Positions 35,637 to 45,405 are shown, counted from the stretch's first letter. The stretch is 64,000 nucleotides of DNA from Nocardia carnea (GCF_029868855.1 NZ_JARWOV010000209.1:60396-124395); one strand, 5' to 3'. Notes: generated from the letters alone by a model not told the origin. Numbers and translations: made by a program.

Positions 35637-36455
35637 TCAGAACGCCGTGACGCCACCGTCGACGGCCAAGGAAAGCGCTGAGGTCCAGGTGGATTCATCG
35701 GACAGCAGGTAGACGACGGCATGGGAGATCTCGGCCGGGTCCATCATGCTGTCCGGGTGGAAATGGGCGTAGGTGCCCAACAGGGCTTCGTTGCCGGCGG
35801 CGATCTCACCGAAGAGGGGCGCGATATACCGCGACATCTCGGTGTCGACCGGGCCGGGATGCACGGTGTTGACCCGGATCCGGTGCTTGCCCAGCTCGGC
35901 GGCGAGGGTCTTGCCCATCCCGGTCACAGCGAACTTCGAGGCGGTGTAGGGGAGATTGAACGGACCCCCTTTGAGCCCGTTGCCCGACGAAACGAGAACG
36001 ATCGATCCGCCGTTCCCGGCGTCGACCAGTACCGGCGCGGTCGCCTGCACGGTGTTCCACACTCCGAAGAGATTGACGTCGATGACATCGCGGAATTCCT
36101 GCTCGCTGAACTTGTCCCAGGGCTTGAAGATTTCGATGCCCGCGTTGGCGACCACACCGTCGAGCCGGCCGAGCTCGGCCACGCCGGCGCTGACGACCTG
36201 CCGGAGCCGCTCGAGGTCGCGGACATCGGCTTGCTCGGCGACGATCCGCCGGCCGAGCGCCTCGACGAGACGGACCGTTTCCTGGAGGTCCTCCGCTGTG
36301 GCACCGCTGTACTGGACGACGGTGGGGATCGACGCGCAGATATCGACCGCGATGATGTCCGCGCCCTCTTCGGCAAGGCGGACGGCATGGGCACGGCCCT
36401 GACCGCGCGCCGCACCGGTGATGAAGACGACTTTGCCTTCCATACGTCCCGCCAT
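35637..36455 (-). CDS. mycofactocin-type SDR oxidoreductase
   Basis: An SDR of 272 residues with the mycofactocin-group signature VVFITGAARGQGRAHAVRLA, ADIIAVDIC, NAGIEIFKPW and catalytic YTASKFA. It would oxidise a substrate alcohol with bound NAD that is re-oxidised through mycofactocin. It is the first gene of a leftward operon (36455 to 30386) that continues with the hydrolase, the Baeyer-Villiger-like enzyme, the zinc dehydrogenase and the F420-reductase-like gene. ATG 36455 follows TGGAGC; ATG 36443 is an alternative. A 41-nt element lies upstream in matching orientation. Confidence 0.9.
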   Translation of the reverse strand: MAGRMEGKVVFITGAARGQGRAHAVRLAEEGADIIAVDICASIPTVVQYSGATAEDLQETVRLVEALGRRIVAEQADVRDLERLRQVVSAGVAELGRLDGVVANAGIEIFKPWDKFSEQEFRDVIDVNLFGVWNTVQATAPVLVDAGNGGSIVLVSSGNGLKGGPFNLPYTASKFAVTGMGKTLAAELGKHRIRVNTVHPGPVDTEMSRYIAPLFGEIAAGNEALLGTYAHFHPDSMMDPAEISHAVVYLLSDESTWTSALSLAVDGGVTAF

Positions 36456-36582
36456 TGCTGATGCTCCATTCTGAGAGAGAAACCGAGGCGGCGTCCTGCT
36501 GCCGCAACCGGAAATGAGTGCTCGCCGCCCGGCGATGACCGGGTATGGGGCGAGCACTCGGCGAGCACAGTCGCTCAGCCAT

Positions 36583-36623
36583 GTGACGCCGACCATACTG
36601 ACATGTTCCGTCCAAATTGGAAA
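36583..36623 (-). promoter_or_regulatory. 41-nt conserved element, copy B
   Basis: Read leftward it shows CAATTTGGAC, ATGTCAGTATGGT and a final GTCAC, almost identical to copy A. It lies 128 bases upstream of the SDR at 36455 and points at it, so the leftward operon 36455-30386 is the likely target. The putative -35 is TTTCCA and the -10 CAGTAT, 17 bases apart. Confidence 0.65.
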
Positions 36624-36695
36624 GGGAGGCGGCCCGTCGCCCGGCGGGGCTACCACTCGATGCTGCTGCGAGCCTGCGTGCGTCGGCCATATGGA

Positions 36696-36788
36696 GTCCC
36701 GCCAGAAGCTTTGTATCTCGCGCCAGCGGGCGGCGAAGGGCCGTACTTGACGCACTTTCTCACCTTGTTGGCGTCGAATACCGTGCCG
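36696..36788. repeat. 93-nt dispersed element, copy 1 (upstream of the FMN-monooxygenase operon)
   Basis: Aligned without gaps to 63394-63486, 69 of 93 bases agree by my count. The best-kept blocks are GTCCCGCCAG, GCGCCA, TTGACGC and TTGGCGTCGAATAC. It sits in the 616-base divergent region 36456-37071, 283 bases before the monooxygenase ATG. No gene is visible in it. Because the other copy lies directly upstream of an AraC-type regulator, it may be that regulator's binding region. Confidence 0.65.
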
Positions 36789-37071
36789 GTGTGGCGGCGG
36801 CCGCTCCTAACCTGAACACAGCGAATGTGAGCTGAGACACCGACGCACCGGCCCGGAAGAAGATCGACGGACGGAGTGCATCGGCACCGCCCAGGCGCTC
36901 GGCTACGAGCCAGTAGACGTGCGATATGACTCGCCGTGCACCGAGCGCCAAACGAGCGGGCGGACTCGCCGGCATTCAGCCCTGTGTCGCGACGGCGAAC
37001 GCGTATCGCGCAATCCGACCCACCACGGGTGCTTTCCGGCGCCCGGAATCACGAAGATCTGGAGAAACTCG

Positions 37072-38277
37072 ATGAGTACCCCCGAACTGATCAAGAGCGA
37101 TGTACCGCGTGAATTCGTCGCCGATCACACAGTGGAACGAAATCAGCGGCCCATGATCGACGGACCGAACAAGTTCAAGTTCGCGATCTTCGGGGCAAAT
37201 GTCTCCACCGGTCAGGGCGGCCTGACACTCGCCGAGAACACGATCAAACTCGGTAATTGGGACGAGGTCCGCGGTCTCGCCGAAAAAGCAGACACCTACG
37301 GCGTGGAAGGGTTCATTCCGATCGCTCGCTGGCAGGGGCTTTCCGGGCCGGACCGGCCCTGGGGCCGGCAGCACGAGACCTTCACCTGGGCGGCGGGACT
37401 GGCGGCGGCCACGCGGAACATCCAGATCTTCGCCACCTGTCACGTCCCGTTCGTCCATCCGCTCATGGCGGCGAAAATGAGCGCGACGGTCGATCACATC
37501 AGTGGCGGCCGGATGGGGTTGAATGCCGTCGCCGGCTACCACCAGCCGGAGTACAAGATGTTCGGTCTCGAACTCCCGGAGCACGACAAGCGCTACGAGA
37601 TGGCCGAAGAGTGGATGACGATCGTCGAGCGACTCTGGGCCGACGAGGGCGAGGAATTCGAATTCGACTTCGACGGTGAGTTCTTCAAGCTGGGTGGTGC
37701 GCAGGCCTATCCCAAGCCCGTGCAATCACCCGGACCCATGGTGATGAGTGCCGGCGCGAGCCCGGCGGGCCAGAAATTCGCGTTCCAGCACGCGAACATC
37801 CTGTTCATCATGGTCACCGATGTGAACAACAGCAAACCGGTCACGCAGAAAGTCCGGGCGAACGCCGACCAGGCGGGCCGGCCGGACCTCGATCTCTGGG
37901 CGGGTGTGCACATCATCTGCAAAGACACCGAGAAAGAGGCCCAGGACTACGTGAAATACGTCGTCGACGAAAAGGGCGACTGGGAAAGCGCCGTGCGGTA
38001 TCAGCAGATCATCGCCTCGGGTGATGCCCGCAGTATGCGCTGGGACGATTTCAAACGTAATGAGGACTTCAAGCAGGACGAATCCATCCGCACCTTCATG
38101 CGGGCCGGCCTGGTTCCGCTGGTGGGCACGCCGGAGATGATCGTCGAAGGGCTCCAGAAGCTGTCCGATGCGGGTATCGCGGGTGTCTGCACCGGGCTCG
38201 TCGACTACGACGAGGGCCTGGACCGGCTCAACGAGCAGATTTTCCCGCTGATGCGCAGTGCCGGACTTCGTGCCTGA
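37072..38277 (+). CDS. RutA-like FMN-dependent LLM-class monooxygenase
   Basis: A luciferase-like TIM-barrel flavin monooxygenase of 401 residues. It resembles pyrimidine monooxygenase RutA in the blocks AGLAAATRNIQIFATCHVP, MSATVDHISGGRMGLNAVAG and PEYKMFG. Such enzymes use FMNH2 supplied by a separate reductase and can do N- or C-oxidation, including amide or ring cleavage. A flavin reductase and a riboflavin synthesis gene are in the same operon. GGAGAAAC lies before ATG 37072. Alternative view: it could be related to 3,6-diketocamphane-type oxygenases, but the sequence blocks favour the RutA group. Confidence 0.88.
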   Translation: MSTPELIKSDVPREFVADHTVERNQRPMIDGPNKFKFAIFGANVSTGQGGLTLAENTIKLGNWDEVRGLAEKADTYGVEGFIPIARWQGLSGPDRPWGRQHETFTWAAGLAAATRNIQIFATCHVPFVHPLMAAKMSATVDHISGGRMGLNAVAGYHQPEYKMFGLELPEHDKRYEMAEEWMTIVERLWADEGEEFEFDFDGEFFKLGGAQAYPKPVQSPGPMVMSAGASPAGQKFAFQHANILFIMVTDVNNSKPVTQKVRANADQAGRPDLDLWAGVHIICKDTEKEAQDYVKYVVDEKGDWESAVRYQQIIASGDARSMRWDDFKRNEDFKQDESIRTFMRAGLVPLVGTPEMIVEGLQKLSDAGIAGVCTGLVDYDEGLDRLNEQIFPLMRSAGLRA

Positions 38278-38313
38278 CAACGGCTCGGATCCTTTACAAA
38301 GGAGTGAAGGTAG

Positions 38314-38838
38314 ATGACTTTTCCGGATCCCAAACAATTCCGCCTGATAGTCGCGGGAACCACCGACTCGGGCGAAGCGGATTTTCTCGAGGTCGGCGGC
38401 CCTGCCGAGATAAGTATGCCGGGTATCGCCGAGGGGGCCTTCTACTGGGCTGTCGAAGGCGGACACAGTAAAGAGAACATCGGACGGCCGCCCAGCCGCG
38501 TTCAACTGGCCGGGCCGAATGGCTCGACCTTCGGGGTGAGCAGTTTCCCGGCACGTTCGGCCGGAAACGAACTGGATCCCGAACAGCTCGACCCGAGTAT
38601 GGCCGGTACCGGTGACGACGGCGATCCCAATATGCACGCGAGCGACACCATCGATTACGAAGTGGTGATCTCGGGAAAAGTGGACCTCGAGCTCCCCGGT
38701 GGAAAAGTGCGAACCCTCGGACCGGGTGACCTCCTCGTCATGGGCGGCGTACCGCACGCCTGGAAGAACCCGTACGACGAGGACTGCGTCTACATCGTGG
38801 TGACGATCGGCTACAACGATTCGAAGGCCGGCGCATAG
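38314..38838 (+). CDS. cupin-domain protein
   Basis: A 174-residue protein with a C-terminal cupin barrel (about 105-165): HASDTIDYEVVISGKVDLEL is the first motif and GPGDLLVMGGVPHAWKNP the second. The metal ligands would be His and Glu in the first and His in the second, so metal binding is plausible though incomplete by classic rules. Small cupins of this kind are found in flavin-monooxygenase operons; the role could be binding of a product or an isomerase or hydrolase step. AAGGAGTGAAGG precedes ATG 38314. The gene follows the monooxygenase after 36 bases. Confidence 0.82.
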   Translation: MTFPDPKQFRLIVAGTTDSGEADFLEVGGPAEISMPGIAEGAFYWAVEGGHSKENIGRPPSRVQLAGPNGSTFGVSSFPARSAGNELDPEQLDPSMAGTGDDGDPNMHASDTIDYEVVISGKVDLELPGGKVRTLGPGDLLVMGGVPHAWKNPYDEDCVYIVVTIGYNDSKAGA

Positions 38839-38888
38839 CGACCGCAACCCAGAAATTCGAACAAGGCAATCAGGATGAAGGAGTAATC

Positions 38889-39839
38889 ATGGGTCCGAGT
38901 TCGCCGGGTGCGGCGCTGCGCGAGATATTCCAGCGGCCCGAGACCGTGGTCGTACCGTTCGGATCGCTGCCGATCCACGCTCAGATGGCCCAGCACGCGG
39001 GCTTCGAGGCCTTCGAACTCTCGGGTGGGATGTCGGCATGGTGGGCCGAGGGCGCCTCCGATGTCGGCTGGTTGACGTTGACCGAGGTGGTGGCGCACGC
39101 GAAACGCGTCGCGCGAAGCACCGATATTCCCGTATATTGCGATGCCGATACGGGTTTCGGCGCCCCCATCAATGTCCAGCGCACTGTCGCGGAGTTCATC
39201 GATGCCGGCGTGGCGGGAATCCATATCGAGGATCAGCGGGAGCCCAAGAAGTCCGGTGGGACGACCGGAATCGAACTCGTATCCGATGCGGAGGCGATCG
39301 GGCGGCTCAATGCGGCGGTCGACGCCCGGGATCGTTTGGATGCCGACTTCGTGATCGTCGCGCGCACCGACGGATTCGGTGCGGCCGGCGGCAGTGTCGA
39401 CGAGGCGATCCGCCGCGCACAGCTCTACCGCGCGGAGACCGGGGTCGATGTCATTTTCTTCGAAGGCTTCCATACCTGGGAGCAGGCCGAGCTGGCGCTG
39501 AAAGAAACACCCGGTTCCAACTATGTGATGGGTGCCGATCTCATCGGGCGTCGTCCGCTCGCCGAGCTGACCGCGGTGGGTCAATCGATCGAGGCAGTGC
39601 CGTTCGTCCTGCCCGGGGTCCACGAGGTGTGGCGATTGCTCCTCGATATCAAGGAAGCCGGCGACGCCACCCCCTTCGCGGCATATGTGGAGAAAATGAA
39701 CGAGGCGAAAGGCACTGCCTACGACTTCGGATGGGGTGCTCGCCTCGGACGGCCGTCGCCGGAATACGTGCAGAGCACGGAGGAAAGATATCTTCCGCCG
39801 GAAGCCCGACGCGATTACGTCAATACTCCCAATGCCTAG
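38889..39839 (+). CDS. isocitrate lyase/PEP mutase-family enzyme
   Basis: A TIM-barrel enzyme of 316 residues. Mg-binding Asp85 and Asp87 sit in YCDADTGFG and IHIEDQREPKKSGG gives the catalytic loop (113-124). The Cys of isocitrate and methylisocitrate lyases (KKCGH) is Ser122, as in oxaloacetate decarboxylase-type members. It most probably cleaves or decarboxylates a 2-hydroxy- or 2-oxo-dicarboxylate formed late in the pathway. AAGGAG precedes ATG 38889. The gene is within the LLM-monooxygenase operon, 50 bases after the cupin gene. Confidence 0.85.
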   Translation: MGPSSPGAALREIFQRPETVVVPFGSLPIHAQMAQHAGFEAFELSGGMSAWWAEGASDVGWLTLTEVVAHAKRVARSTDIPVYCDADTGFGAPINVQRTVAEFIDAGVAGIHIEDQREPKKSGGTTGIELVSDAEAIGRLNAAVDARDRLDADFVIVARTDGFGAAGGSVDEAIRRAQLYRAETGVDVIFFEGFHTWEQAELALKETPGSNYVMGADLIGRRPLAELTAVGQSIEAVPFVLPGVHEVWRLLLDIKEAGDATPFAAYVEKMNEAKGTAYDFGWGARLGRPSPEYVQSTEERYLPPEARRDYVNTPNA

Positions 39840-39895
39840 CGGTCGAATTCATCGACCCGCGCTGATAATCCACAAACTCTACAAAGGTGTATGAA

Positions 39896-40837
39896 ATGAC
39901 TGGACAGAGCGAACTCGACTTCGGCGGTCGAGTGGCCATTGTTACCGGAGCAGGGCAGGGAATGGGACGCGAGCACGCCATCATGCTCGCCTCTCGCGGT
40001 GCCCGAGTCGTGGCGAACGATATCGCCACAGCTCGTGCCGAGGAAACGGTGCAGGTAATTACCGAGGCAGGCGGGACGGCAGTCCCCGACAGCCACGATA
40101 TCGTCACCGAAGCGGCGGGCCTGGTGCAGACGGCGATCGACAGTTTCGGGCGCCTCGATATCGTCGTCAACAATGCCGGTATCAACGCGTACGGCCGCTT
40201 CTGGGAAATGGACAGCGATCTGTGGTGGCGAGTTTTCGACACCAGTTTCCGCGGTGTCGTCGAGGTCGCGCGCCACGCGATGCCGCACCTCATCGAATCC
40301 GGAAGCGGACGGCTGATCAACATCTCTTCGAACGGGTTGATGGGCATCCCCAACGACACGTCCTATGGAGCGGCCAAAGCGGCGGTCTGGGGGCTGGGCA
40401 ATTCTCTCGTCGGCGAGGCCCGTGAGGTCGGCGTACAGGTCACCACGCTGCTGCCGGTTGCCTGGACACCGATGACAGAAGACGCGTTCGGCAACGGCAG
40501 CCCGGTCATCCAGAAGCTCATGCGCGAGCAGTTCCCGGCGGATGCCGTCGCGGCTTTTGTCACCTGGCTTGCGCACCAGGACACCACTGTGCACGGCGAA
40601 GCGTTCGAGGTCGGTGGCCTGGCGGCCGCCAGAACTGTCATCACCGCGATGCCGCGGATCAAGGCCGCCGAAACCACCCCCGAAGCCTGGGCGGACAAGG
40701 CGTCGGAGCTCACGGCGGACGGTGATCTCACGCCGCTGTTCAACGCGAGCCAGTCACTCCGCGCGCAGATGGTTTTCCTGGCGCCGGAGATGGAGTCCGA
40801 AATCCCCGCGGACGCGGCAGATGTGTCCGGCAACTGA
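39896..40837 (+). CDS. short-chain dehydrogenase
   Basis: An SDR of 313 residues with VAIVTGAGQGMGREHAIML as cofactor loop, VVNNAGINAYGRF and catalytic YGAAKAAVWGLGN. The tail of about 70 residues beyond the usual core, and the FPADAVAAFVTWLAHQD block, recall dehydrogenases of the peroxisomal-multifunctional-enzyme type. It probably acts on a hydroxyacyl-CoA or a cyclic alcohol. AAAGG lies eight bases before ATG 39896; an upstream GTG (39887) has no ribosome-binding site, and ATG 39891 leads to an immediate stop. Confidence 0.86.
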   Translation: MTGQSELDFGGRVAIVTGAGQGMGREHAIMLASRGARVVANDIATARAEETVQVITEAGGTAVPDSHDIVTEAAGLVQTAIDSFGRLDIVVNNAGINAYGRFWEMDSDLWWRVFDTSFRGVVEVARHAMPHLIESGSGRLINISSNGLMGIPNDTSYGAAKAAVWGLGNSLVGEAREVGVQVTTLLPVAWTPMTEDAFGNGSPVIQKLMREQFPADAVAAFVTWLAHQDTTVHGEAFEVGGLAAARTVITAMPRIKAAETTPEAWADKASELTADGDLTPLFNASQSLRAQMVFLAPEMESEIPADAADVSGN

Positions 40838-40914
40838 GTAGCCGGACCGAGCAATCGGTCCACGGTTCGGAGCGCGCTGGTGCCGTGCTTCGAACCGGGG
40901 CAGGAAGAGAACTG

Positions 40915-41439
40915 ATGAGTCAGACCAAAGTGCGTGGTTTCGGCGGCGACCCGACGGTCGTGCGGAACGCTTTTGCGCAATTCCCTTCTGGTGTAGCGGT
41001 TCTCGCGGCCGATGTAGCCGGTGGCAAGCATGCGCTGGTCGCCTCGTCGTTCATGGTCGGAGTATCGCTGGAACCCTGCCTCGGCGCGGTCGCGGTACAG
41101 AAGTCGTCCGAGACATGGGGTGTGCTCGAGAAGGCCGGCTCCCTCGGAGTGTCGATCCTGGGCAAGGGGCAGAGCGATCTGACCCGCAAGCTCGCGAGTA
41201 AAGATCGCGCTTCCCGTTTCGGGCAGGTCGCGATCGAAGTCGGGGAAGCGGGTGCGGTGTTCATCGAAGACGCCGCGCTGTGGCTCGAATGCTCGATCCA
41301 CGAGGTCACCGAGGCAGGCGATCACTGGATGGTCCTGCTCGAGGTGAACAAGCTCGGCATCGGCGAGAACGAGCCGCTCATCTGGCACGGCGCGAAGTTC
41401 CGCGAACTGGTCGACGCTCGGACGATCGACGTCGAGTAG
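40915..41439 (+). CDS. flavin reductase (HpaC-like)
   Basis: A 174-residue flavin-reductase-like domain protein. The flavin-binding block [10 protein letters not shown]...[23 protein letters not shown] is typical, as are [24 protein letters not shown] and WHGAKF. It reduces FMN or FAD with NAD(P)H and hands free reduced flavin to a monooxygenase; the LLM enzyme of the same operon (37072) is the obvious partner. AGGAAGAG precedes ATG 40915. The gene lies just upstream of ribBA, making flavin formation and reduction neighbours. Confidence 0.88.
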   Translation: MSQTKVRGFGGDPTVVRNAFAQFPSGVAVLAADVAGGKHALVASSFMVGVSLEPCLGAVAVQKSSETWGVLEKAGSLGVSILGKGQSDLTRKLASKDRASRFGQVAIEVGEAGAVFIEDAALWLECSIHEVTEAGDHWMVLLEVNKLGIGENEPLIWHGAKFRELVDARTIDVE

Positions 41440-41521
41440 CCGAGGTGATCAGCGAGGTGCGTGCCCGCGGGCGACACCGCTGTACGGCCCGGTGCGGGCA
41501 CGAGAGTATGGAGCACACGAC

Positions 41522-42874
41522 GTGACAAGGTTCGACGATATCGAGCGCGCGGTCGCCGACATCGCCGCCGGTAAACCGGTGGTGGTGGTCGACGACGAGG
41601 ATCGGGAGAACGAGGGCGACCTGATCTTCGCCGCCGAGAAGGCGACGCCCGAACTGGTGGCGTTCATGGTCCGCCATACGTCGGGATATCTGTGCGTACC
41701 GCTGGCCGGCGAGGACTGCGACCGGCTCGCCCTACCGCCGATGTATGCCGTCAACCAGGACAAACACGGTACCGCGTACACGGTGACCGTCGATGCCCGT
41801 GCGGGCATCGGAACCGGTATCTCCGCCGCCGACCGGGCCGCGACCATGCGCCTGCTCGCCGACCCCACCGCCGGTGCCGGCGATTTCACCCGGCCCGGCC
41901 ACGTGGTGCCGCTGCGCGCGAAGGACGGTGGTGTCCTGCGCCGGCCCGGCCATACGGAGGCCGCCGTCGACCTCGCGCGGATGGCCGGCCTCCGCCCCGC
42001 GGGCGTGATCTGCGAGATCGTGAGCCGGCAGAACGAAGGCGCGATGGCGCAGACCGGCGAGCTCCGGGACTTCGCCGACGAACACGGCCTCGCCCTGATC
42101 TCGATCGCCGACCTCATCGCGTGGCGCCGGAGGCACGAGAAGCAGGTGGTCCGCATCGCCGACGCGCGGATACCGACTGCGCACGGCACGTTCCGGGCAG
42201 TCGGCTACCGGAGCATTTACGACGAGGTCGAGCATGTCGCCCTCGTATGCGGAGATATCGCCGGGCCGGAGGGCGACGGTAGCGATGTCCTCGTCCGGGT
42301 GCACTCCGAATGCCTGACCGGTGATGTGTTCGGATCGCTGCGCTGTGACTGCGGGCCCCAGCTCGACGCAGCCCTCGAAATGATCGCGAGCGAAGGGCGG
42401 GGTGTCGTGCTGTACATGCGTGGTCATGAAGGCCGCGGTATCGGCCTGCTGCACAAGCTGCAGGCATATCAGCTGCAGGACGCGGGATCGGACACGGTCG
42501 ACGCGAACCTCCAGCTCGGGTTGCCCGCCGACTCCCGCGACTACGGTATCGGCGCGCAGATCCTCGTCGACCTGGGGATATCCACCATGCGGTTGCTGAC
42601 GAACAATCCCGCCAAGCGGGTCGGTCTCGACGGCCACGGACTGCGCGTCACCGAACGTGTCCCGATGCCGCTGCGTGCCAATGCCGAGAACCTCGCCTAC
42701 CTGCGGACCAAACGCGACCGTATGGGCCACGATCTCGCCGGCCTCGACGACTACGAAACCGCACACGCCACACCACCGCCCGGCCATCGCCAACCGATCG
42801 AACCTCCGGGCCTGTCGAGCGGACCGGACACACAGGTTCGAGTGCTGATCAGAGCCGACCACGGATTCGGCTGA
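41522..42874 (+). CDS. ribBA: bifunctional 3,4-dihydroxy-2-butanone-4-phosphate synthase/GTP cyclohydrolase II
   Basis: A 450-residue riboflavin precursor enzyme. The N-terminal RibB domain (about 1-205) has [20 protein letters not shown] and [14 protein letters not shown]. The C-terminal RibA domain has [18 protein letters not shown] with three zinc-binding Cys, [17 protein letters not shown] and [12 protein letters not shown] 41522 is preceded by ATGGAGCAC; the frame is open further upstream but lacks family similarity. A second copy of riboflavin genes is expected elsewhere. Its place between the flavin reductase and an acyl-CoA ligase suggests it supplies extra flavin to the catabolic monooxygenases. 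Confidence 0.93.
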   Translation: MTRFDDIERAVADIAAGKPVVVVDDEDRENEGDLIFAAEKATPELVAFMVRHTSGYLCVPLAGEDCDRLALPPMYAVNQDKHGTAYTVTVDARAGIGTGISAADRAATMRLLADPTAGAGDFTRPGHVVPLRAKDGGVLRRPGHTEAAVDLARMAGLRPAGVICEIVSRQNEGAMAQTGELRDFADEHGLALISIADLIAWRRRHEKQVVRIADARIPTAHGTFRAVGYRSIYDEVEHVALVCGDIAGPEGDGSDVLVRVHSECLTGDVFGSLRCDCGPQLDAALEMIASEGRGVVLYMRGHEGRGIGLLHKLQAYQLQDAGSDTVDANLQLGLPADSRDYGIGAQILVDLGISTMRLLTNNPAKRVGLDGHGLRVTERVPMPLRANAENLAYLRTKRDRMGHDLAGLDDYETAHATPPPGHRQPIEPPGLSSGPDTQVRVLIRADHGFG

Positions 42875-42945
42875 TCCACTCCGCAAAGCCATGTGTGTTT
42901 GTACCCGACTCGATTTTCGAGAACGAACATTTATCAGGAGAGCTA

Positions 42946-44577
42946 GTGAGTCCCGAAATAGTGCGGACGGCCGAGGCATACCCGGATATGGTTGCCGAGA
43001 TCGCGGCCGAGTCGCCGGAAGCAATCTGTCTGGAAGAGGTCGACGGCCCGGTCAGGACCTATGCCGAGGTCCACGCGAACGCGCGGAGATGGCGCCGGGC
43101 GCTGGCCGGTCTCGGGGTGGCCGCGGGTGACACCGTCCTGACCTTTGTGGCGTCCTCGGTGGCGTCGGTCGAGTTGTGGTGCGGAGTGGCCTACGCCCGC
43201 GCGATCGAAGCGTCGGCCAACCCCGCCTATCGGGGCGCACTTCTCGATCACATCGTCGGAGATACCCGGGCTCGGGTCGCGGTCGTCGACCACCGGTATT
43301 TTCCGGCCGTTCGAGAGGCGCTGATCAAGGCGCCGAATATCGAGCAGGTCGTTGTCATCGGCGGCGACGACGATCTCCGATCCGATAATTCGACCGCTAT
43401 TGTCCGGGCAGACGACATTCTGGCCGCGCTGGGCGATTCCGCGGAGAGCGCGCCCGAGGGGCGGATACCGGGACATACGCCGGCCTGCATCCTCTACACC
43501 TCGGGTACGACGGGGTTGTCGAAGGGGGTCGTCGTGCCATTCGCACAGCTGAAAGAGGCGGCGGCCGGAGTCTTCCCGCCGACCGTCCTCGGCCACGAGG
43601 ATGCCATCTACCTACCCTTTTCACCGTCGCACATCACCTATCGCGCCAACCTGATATCTGTGGCGCGAGTGCGTGGACGGGCGGTGCTCCGCGAGCGCTT
43701 TTCCACCGATGCATTCTGGGCCGATATCGAGAAGTATCAATGCACCGCGACGCTGCTCCTCGGCGCGATGGCGAACTTCATCTACCAGAGCGATATCCGG
43801 CCCGAATCGACGCCGCTGCGACGAGTGCAGATGATTCCCGTGATTCCGGAGGTGGAGGACTTCAAGAAGCGGCACGACGTACTGGTGACCACCCAGTGGG
43901 GCATGACCGAAGTATGCGCACCCATTGTCGCGATCGACTACGACGTCAGCATTCCGCAGAGTTGCGGTCGCCTGCGCGACGGGTTCGAAGCAAGAATCGT
44001 CGACGAATTCGATCGTGAGGTGCCCGACGGTGAACTCGGCGAGCTCGTCCTGCGTCCGCGCGAACCGTGGCATTTCGCCTCCGGCTACTGGGCCAACCCG
44101 GAGGCGACGGTCGCCGCCTGGCGCAACCTGTGGTTCCACACAGGTGACCAGTTCCGCCGTGACGAGCAGGGCAACTACTACCTGGTGGATCGTCTCAAGG
44201 ATTCGTTGCGCCGCCGCGGTGAGAACATTTCCTCGGTCGAGGTCGAGGCGGCCGTGCTCCAGCATCCCGACGTACTGGAATGCGCGGTGGTGGGGGTCGA
44301 CTCGGAGTGGGGTGAGCAGGAAGTGATGGCCTTCGTGGTCCCGAAACAGTCGCGCCATCTGGACGAGGCCGCATTGGACGAATTCCTGTCCGGCCGGCTG
44401 GCCGAGTTCATGCGGCCACGCTTCATCGAGATTGTCGACCTGCTACCGAAGACGGCGACCGAGCGGGTCCGCAAGGCCGAGCTCCGTGAACGTGGCCGGG
44501 GTGCCCGCACCTGGGCCCGCCCGGAACGTGCCCGATCCGCGCCGGCCCGGACGTCCGAGGGCGGTGCGTGCCGATGA
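42946..44577 (+). CDS. acyl-CoA ligase (ANL superfamily)
   Basis: An adenylate-forming enzyme of 543 residues. The P-loop YTSGTTGLSKGV, core TQWGMTEVCAP, hinge DRLKDSLRRRGENISSVEVEA and C-terminal catalytic Lys region (KTATERVRKAELR) are all seen. It resembles CaiC-type carnitine or crotonobetaine-CoA ligases; here it would activate a carboxylic acid product of ring opening to its CoA thioester. CAGGAG lies five bases before GTG 42946. It is the last gene of the operon that starts with the LLM monooxygenase and ends facing the TetR gene. Confidence 0.9.
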   Translation: MSPEIVRTAEAYPDMVAEIAAESPEAICLEEVDGPVRTYAEVHANARRWRRALAGLGVAAGDTVLTFVASSVASVELWCGVAYARAIEASANPAYRGALLDHIVGDTRARVAVVDHRYFPAVREALIKAPNIEQVVVIGGDDDLRSDNSTAIVRADDILAALGDSAESAPEGRIPGHTPACILYTSGTTGLSKGVVVPFAQLKEAAAGVFPPTVLGHEDAIYLPFSPSHITYRANLISVARVRGRAVLRERFSTDAFWADIEKYQCTATLLLGAMANFIYQSDIRPESTPLRRVQMIPVIPEVEDFKKRHDVLVTTQWGMTEVCAPIVAIDYDVSIPQSCGRLRDGFEARIVDEFDREVPDGELGELVLRPREPWHFASGYWANPEATVAAWRNLWFHTGDQFRRDEQGNYYLVDRLKDSLRRRGENISSVEVEAAVLQHPDVLECAVVGVDSEWGEQEVMAFVVPKQSRHLDEAALDEFLSGRLAEFMRPRFIEIVDLLPKTATERVRKAELRERGRGARTWARPERARSAPARTSEGGACR

Positions 44578-44606
44578 TCTCGGCGCCGGACCGCCCCGGC
44601 GGCACG

Positions 44607-45254
44607 TCAGGTGTCGTCGCCGGGGGAGTCCTGCGCGGAAGGATGCCGATAGCCCACCCCGCGCAGCACCGTGTCCACGAGCTGCGTCAGGTAGGCCTCC
44701 GTGTGCGCGACCTCGGCCAGGCCCGGAGGCGTGCTACGGACGTGCGTGGTGATGGCGCCCGCGACGAGATCGGCGATGAGTGTGGGCGTGATGCCGGGGT
44801 CGATCTCACCCCGCCGGACCGCGCGCCGGACCAGAGCCCGGGTCGACCGGATGTAATCCGGATAGTCCAGCTCGCCGACGACCGCGGCCAGCTCCTCGTT
44901 GGAATGCCGGTCCATGATCAGCCGGCTGACCATCGTGCCCTCGATGCTCTGAACGAAGGCCATCCACTGTCTGGCGAACTCCCGCAGGTCCAGCTCGAGG
45001 TTTCCGAGATTGATGTTGCCGACCGAGGGCGCGGCCGAACGCACGGCATCGACCAGCAGTGCGGCCTTGTTGGGCCAGCGCAGATACAACGAGCCCTTGC
45101 CGACACCCGCGCGCCGCGCGACCTCGTCGACGGTGAATCCGCTCCAGCCGCGCTCGCCGTATACCGACCTGGCGGCGTCCAGTACCCGGTCATCGAGATC
45201 GGGTTCACGCGGTCGGCCGACCGTGCGCGGAGTAGACGTCATGGCTTTTACCAT
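44607..45254 (-). CDS. TetR/AcrR-family transcriptional regulator
   Basis: A TetR protein of 215 residues. The N-terminal helix-turn-helix (about 22-65: ARSVYGERGWSGFTVDEVARRAGVGKGSLYLRW pattern) is canonical, and the C-terminal domain resembles TetR_C. It lies centrally in the catabolic island, divergent from the crotonase gene at 45406. It is the only full-length TetR regulator in the island and is a candidate for binding the 41-nt element, though that element is not in its own promoter region. GAGGAG precedes ATG 45254; ATG 45242 is an alternative. Confidence 0.88.
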   Translation of the reverse strand: MVKAMTSTPRTVGRPREPDLDDRVLDAARSVYGERGWSGFTVDEVARRAGVGKGSLYLRWPNKAALLVDAVRSAAPSVGNINLGNLELDLREFARQWMAFVQSIEGTMVSRLIMDRHSNEELAAVVGELDYPDYIRSTRALVRRAVRRGEIDPGITPTLIADLVAGAITTHVRSTPPGLAEVAHTEAYLTQLVDTVLRGVGYRHPSAQDSPGDDT

Positions 45255-45405
45255 ACCGCTCCTCGCGGCGTCGCCGAAGCGATCTCGTCCGGCCGCGGGA
45301 GATGCACAGCAAATTACCGAGCGATTCCGTCCAGAATGTACCGCGCCGTCGCGGGCCGGTGGGACGTAATGAGTGCGCGGAATCCGTCTGCCGAGAGGAA
45401 GTCCT

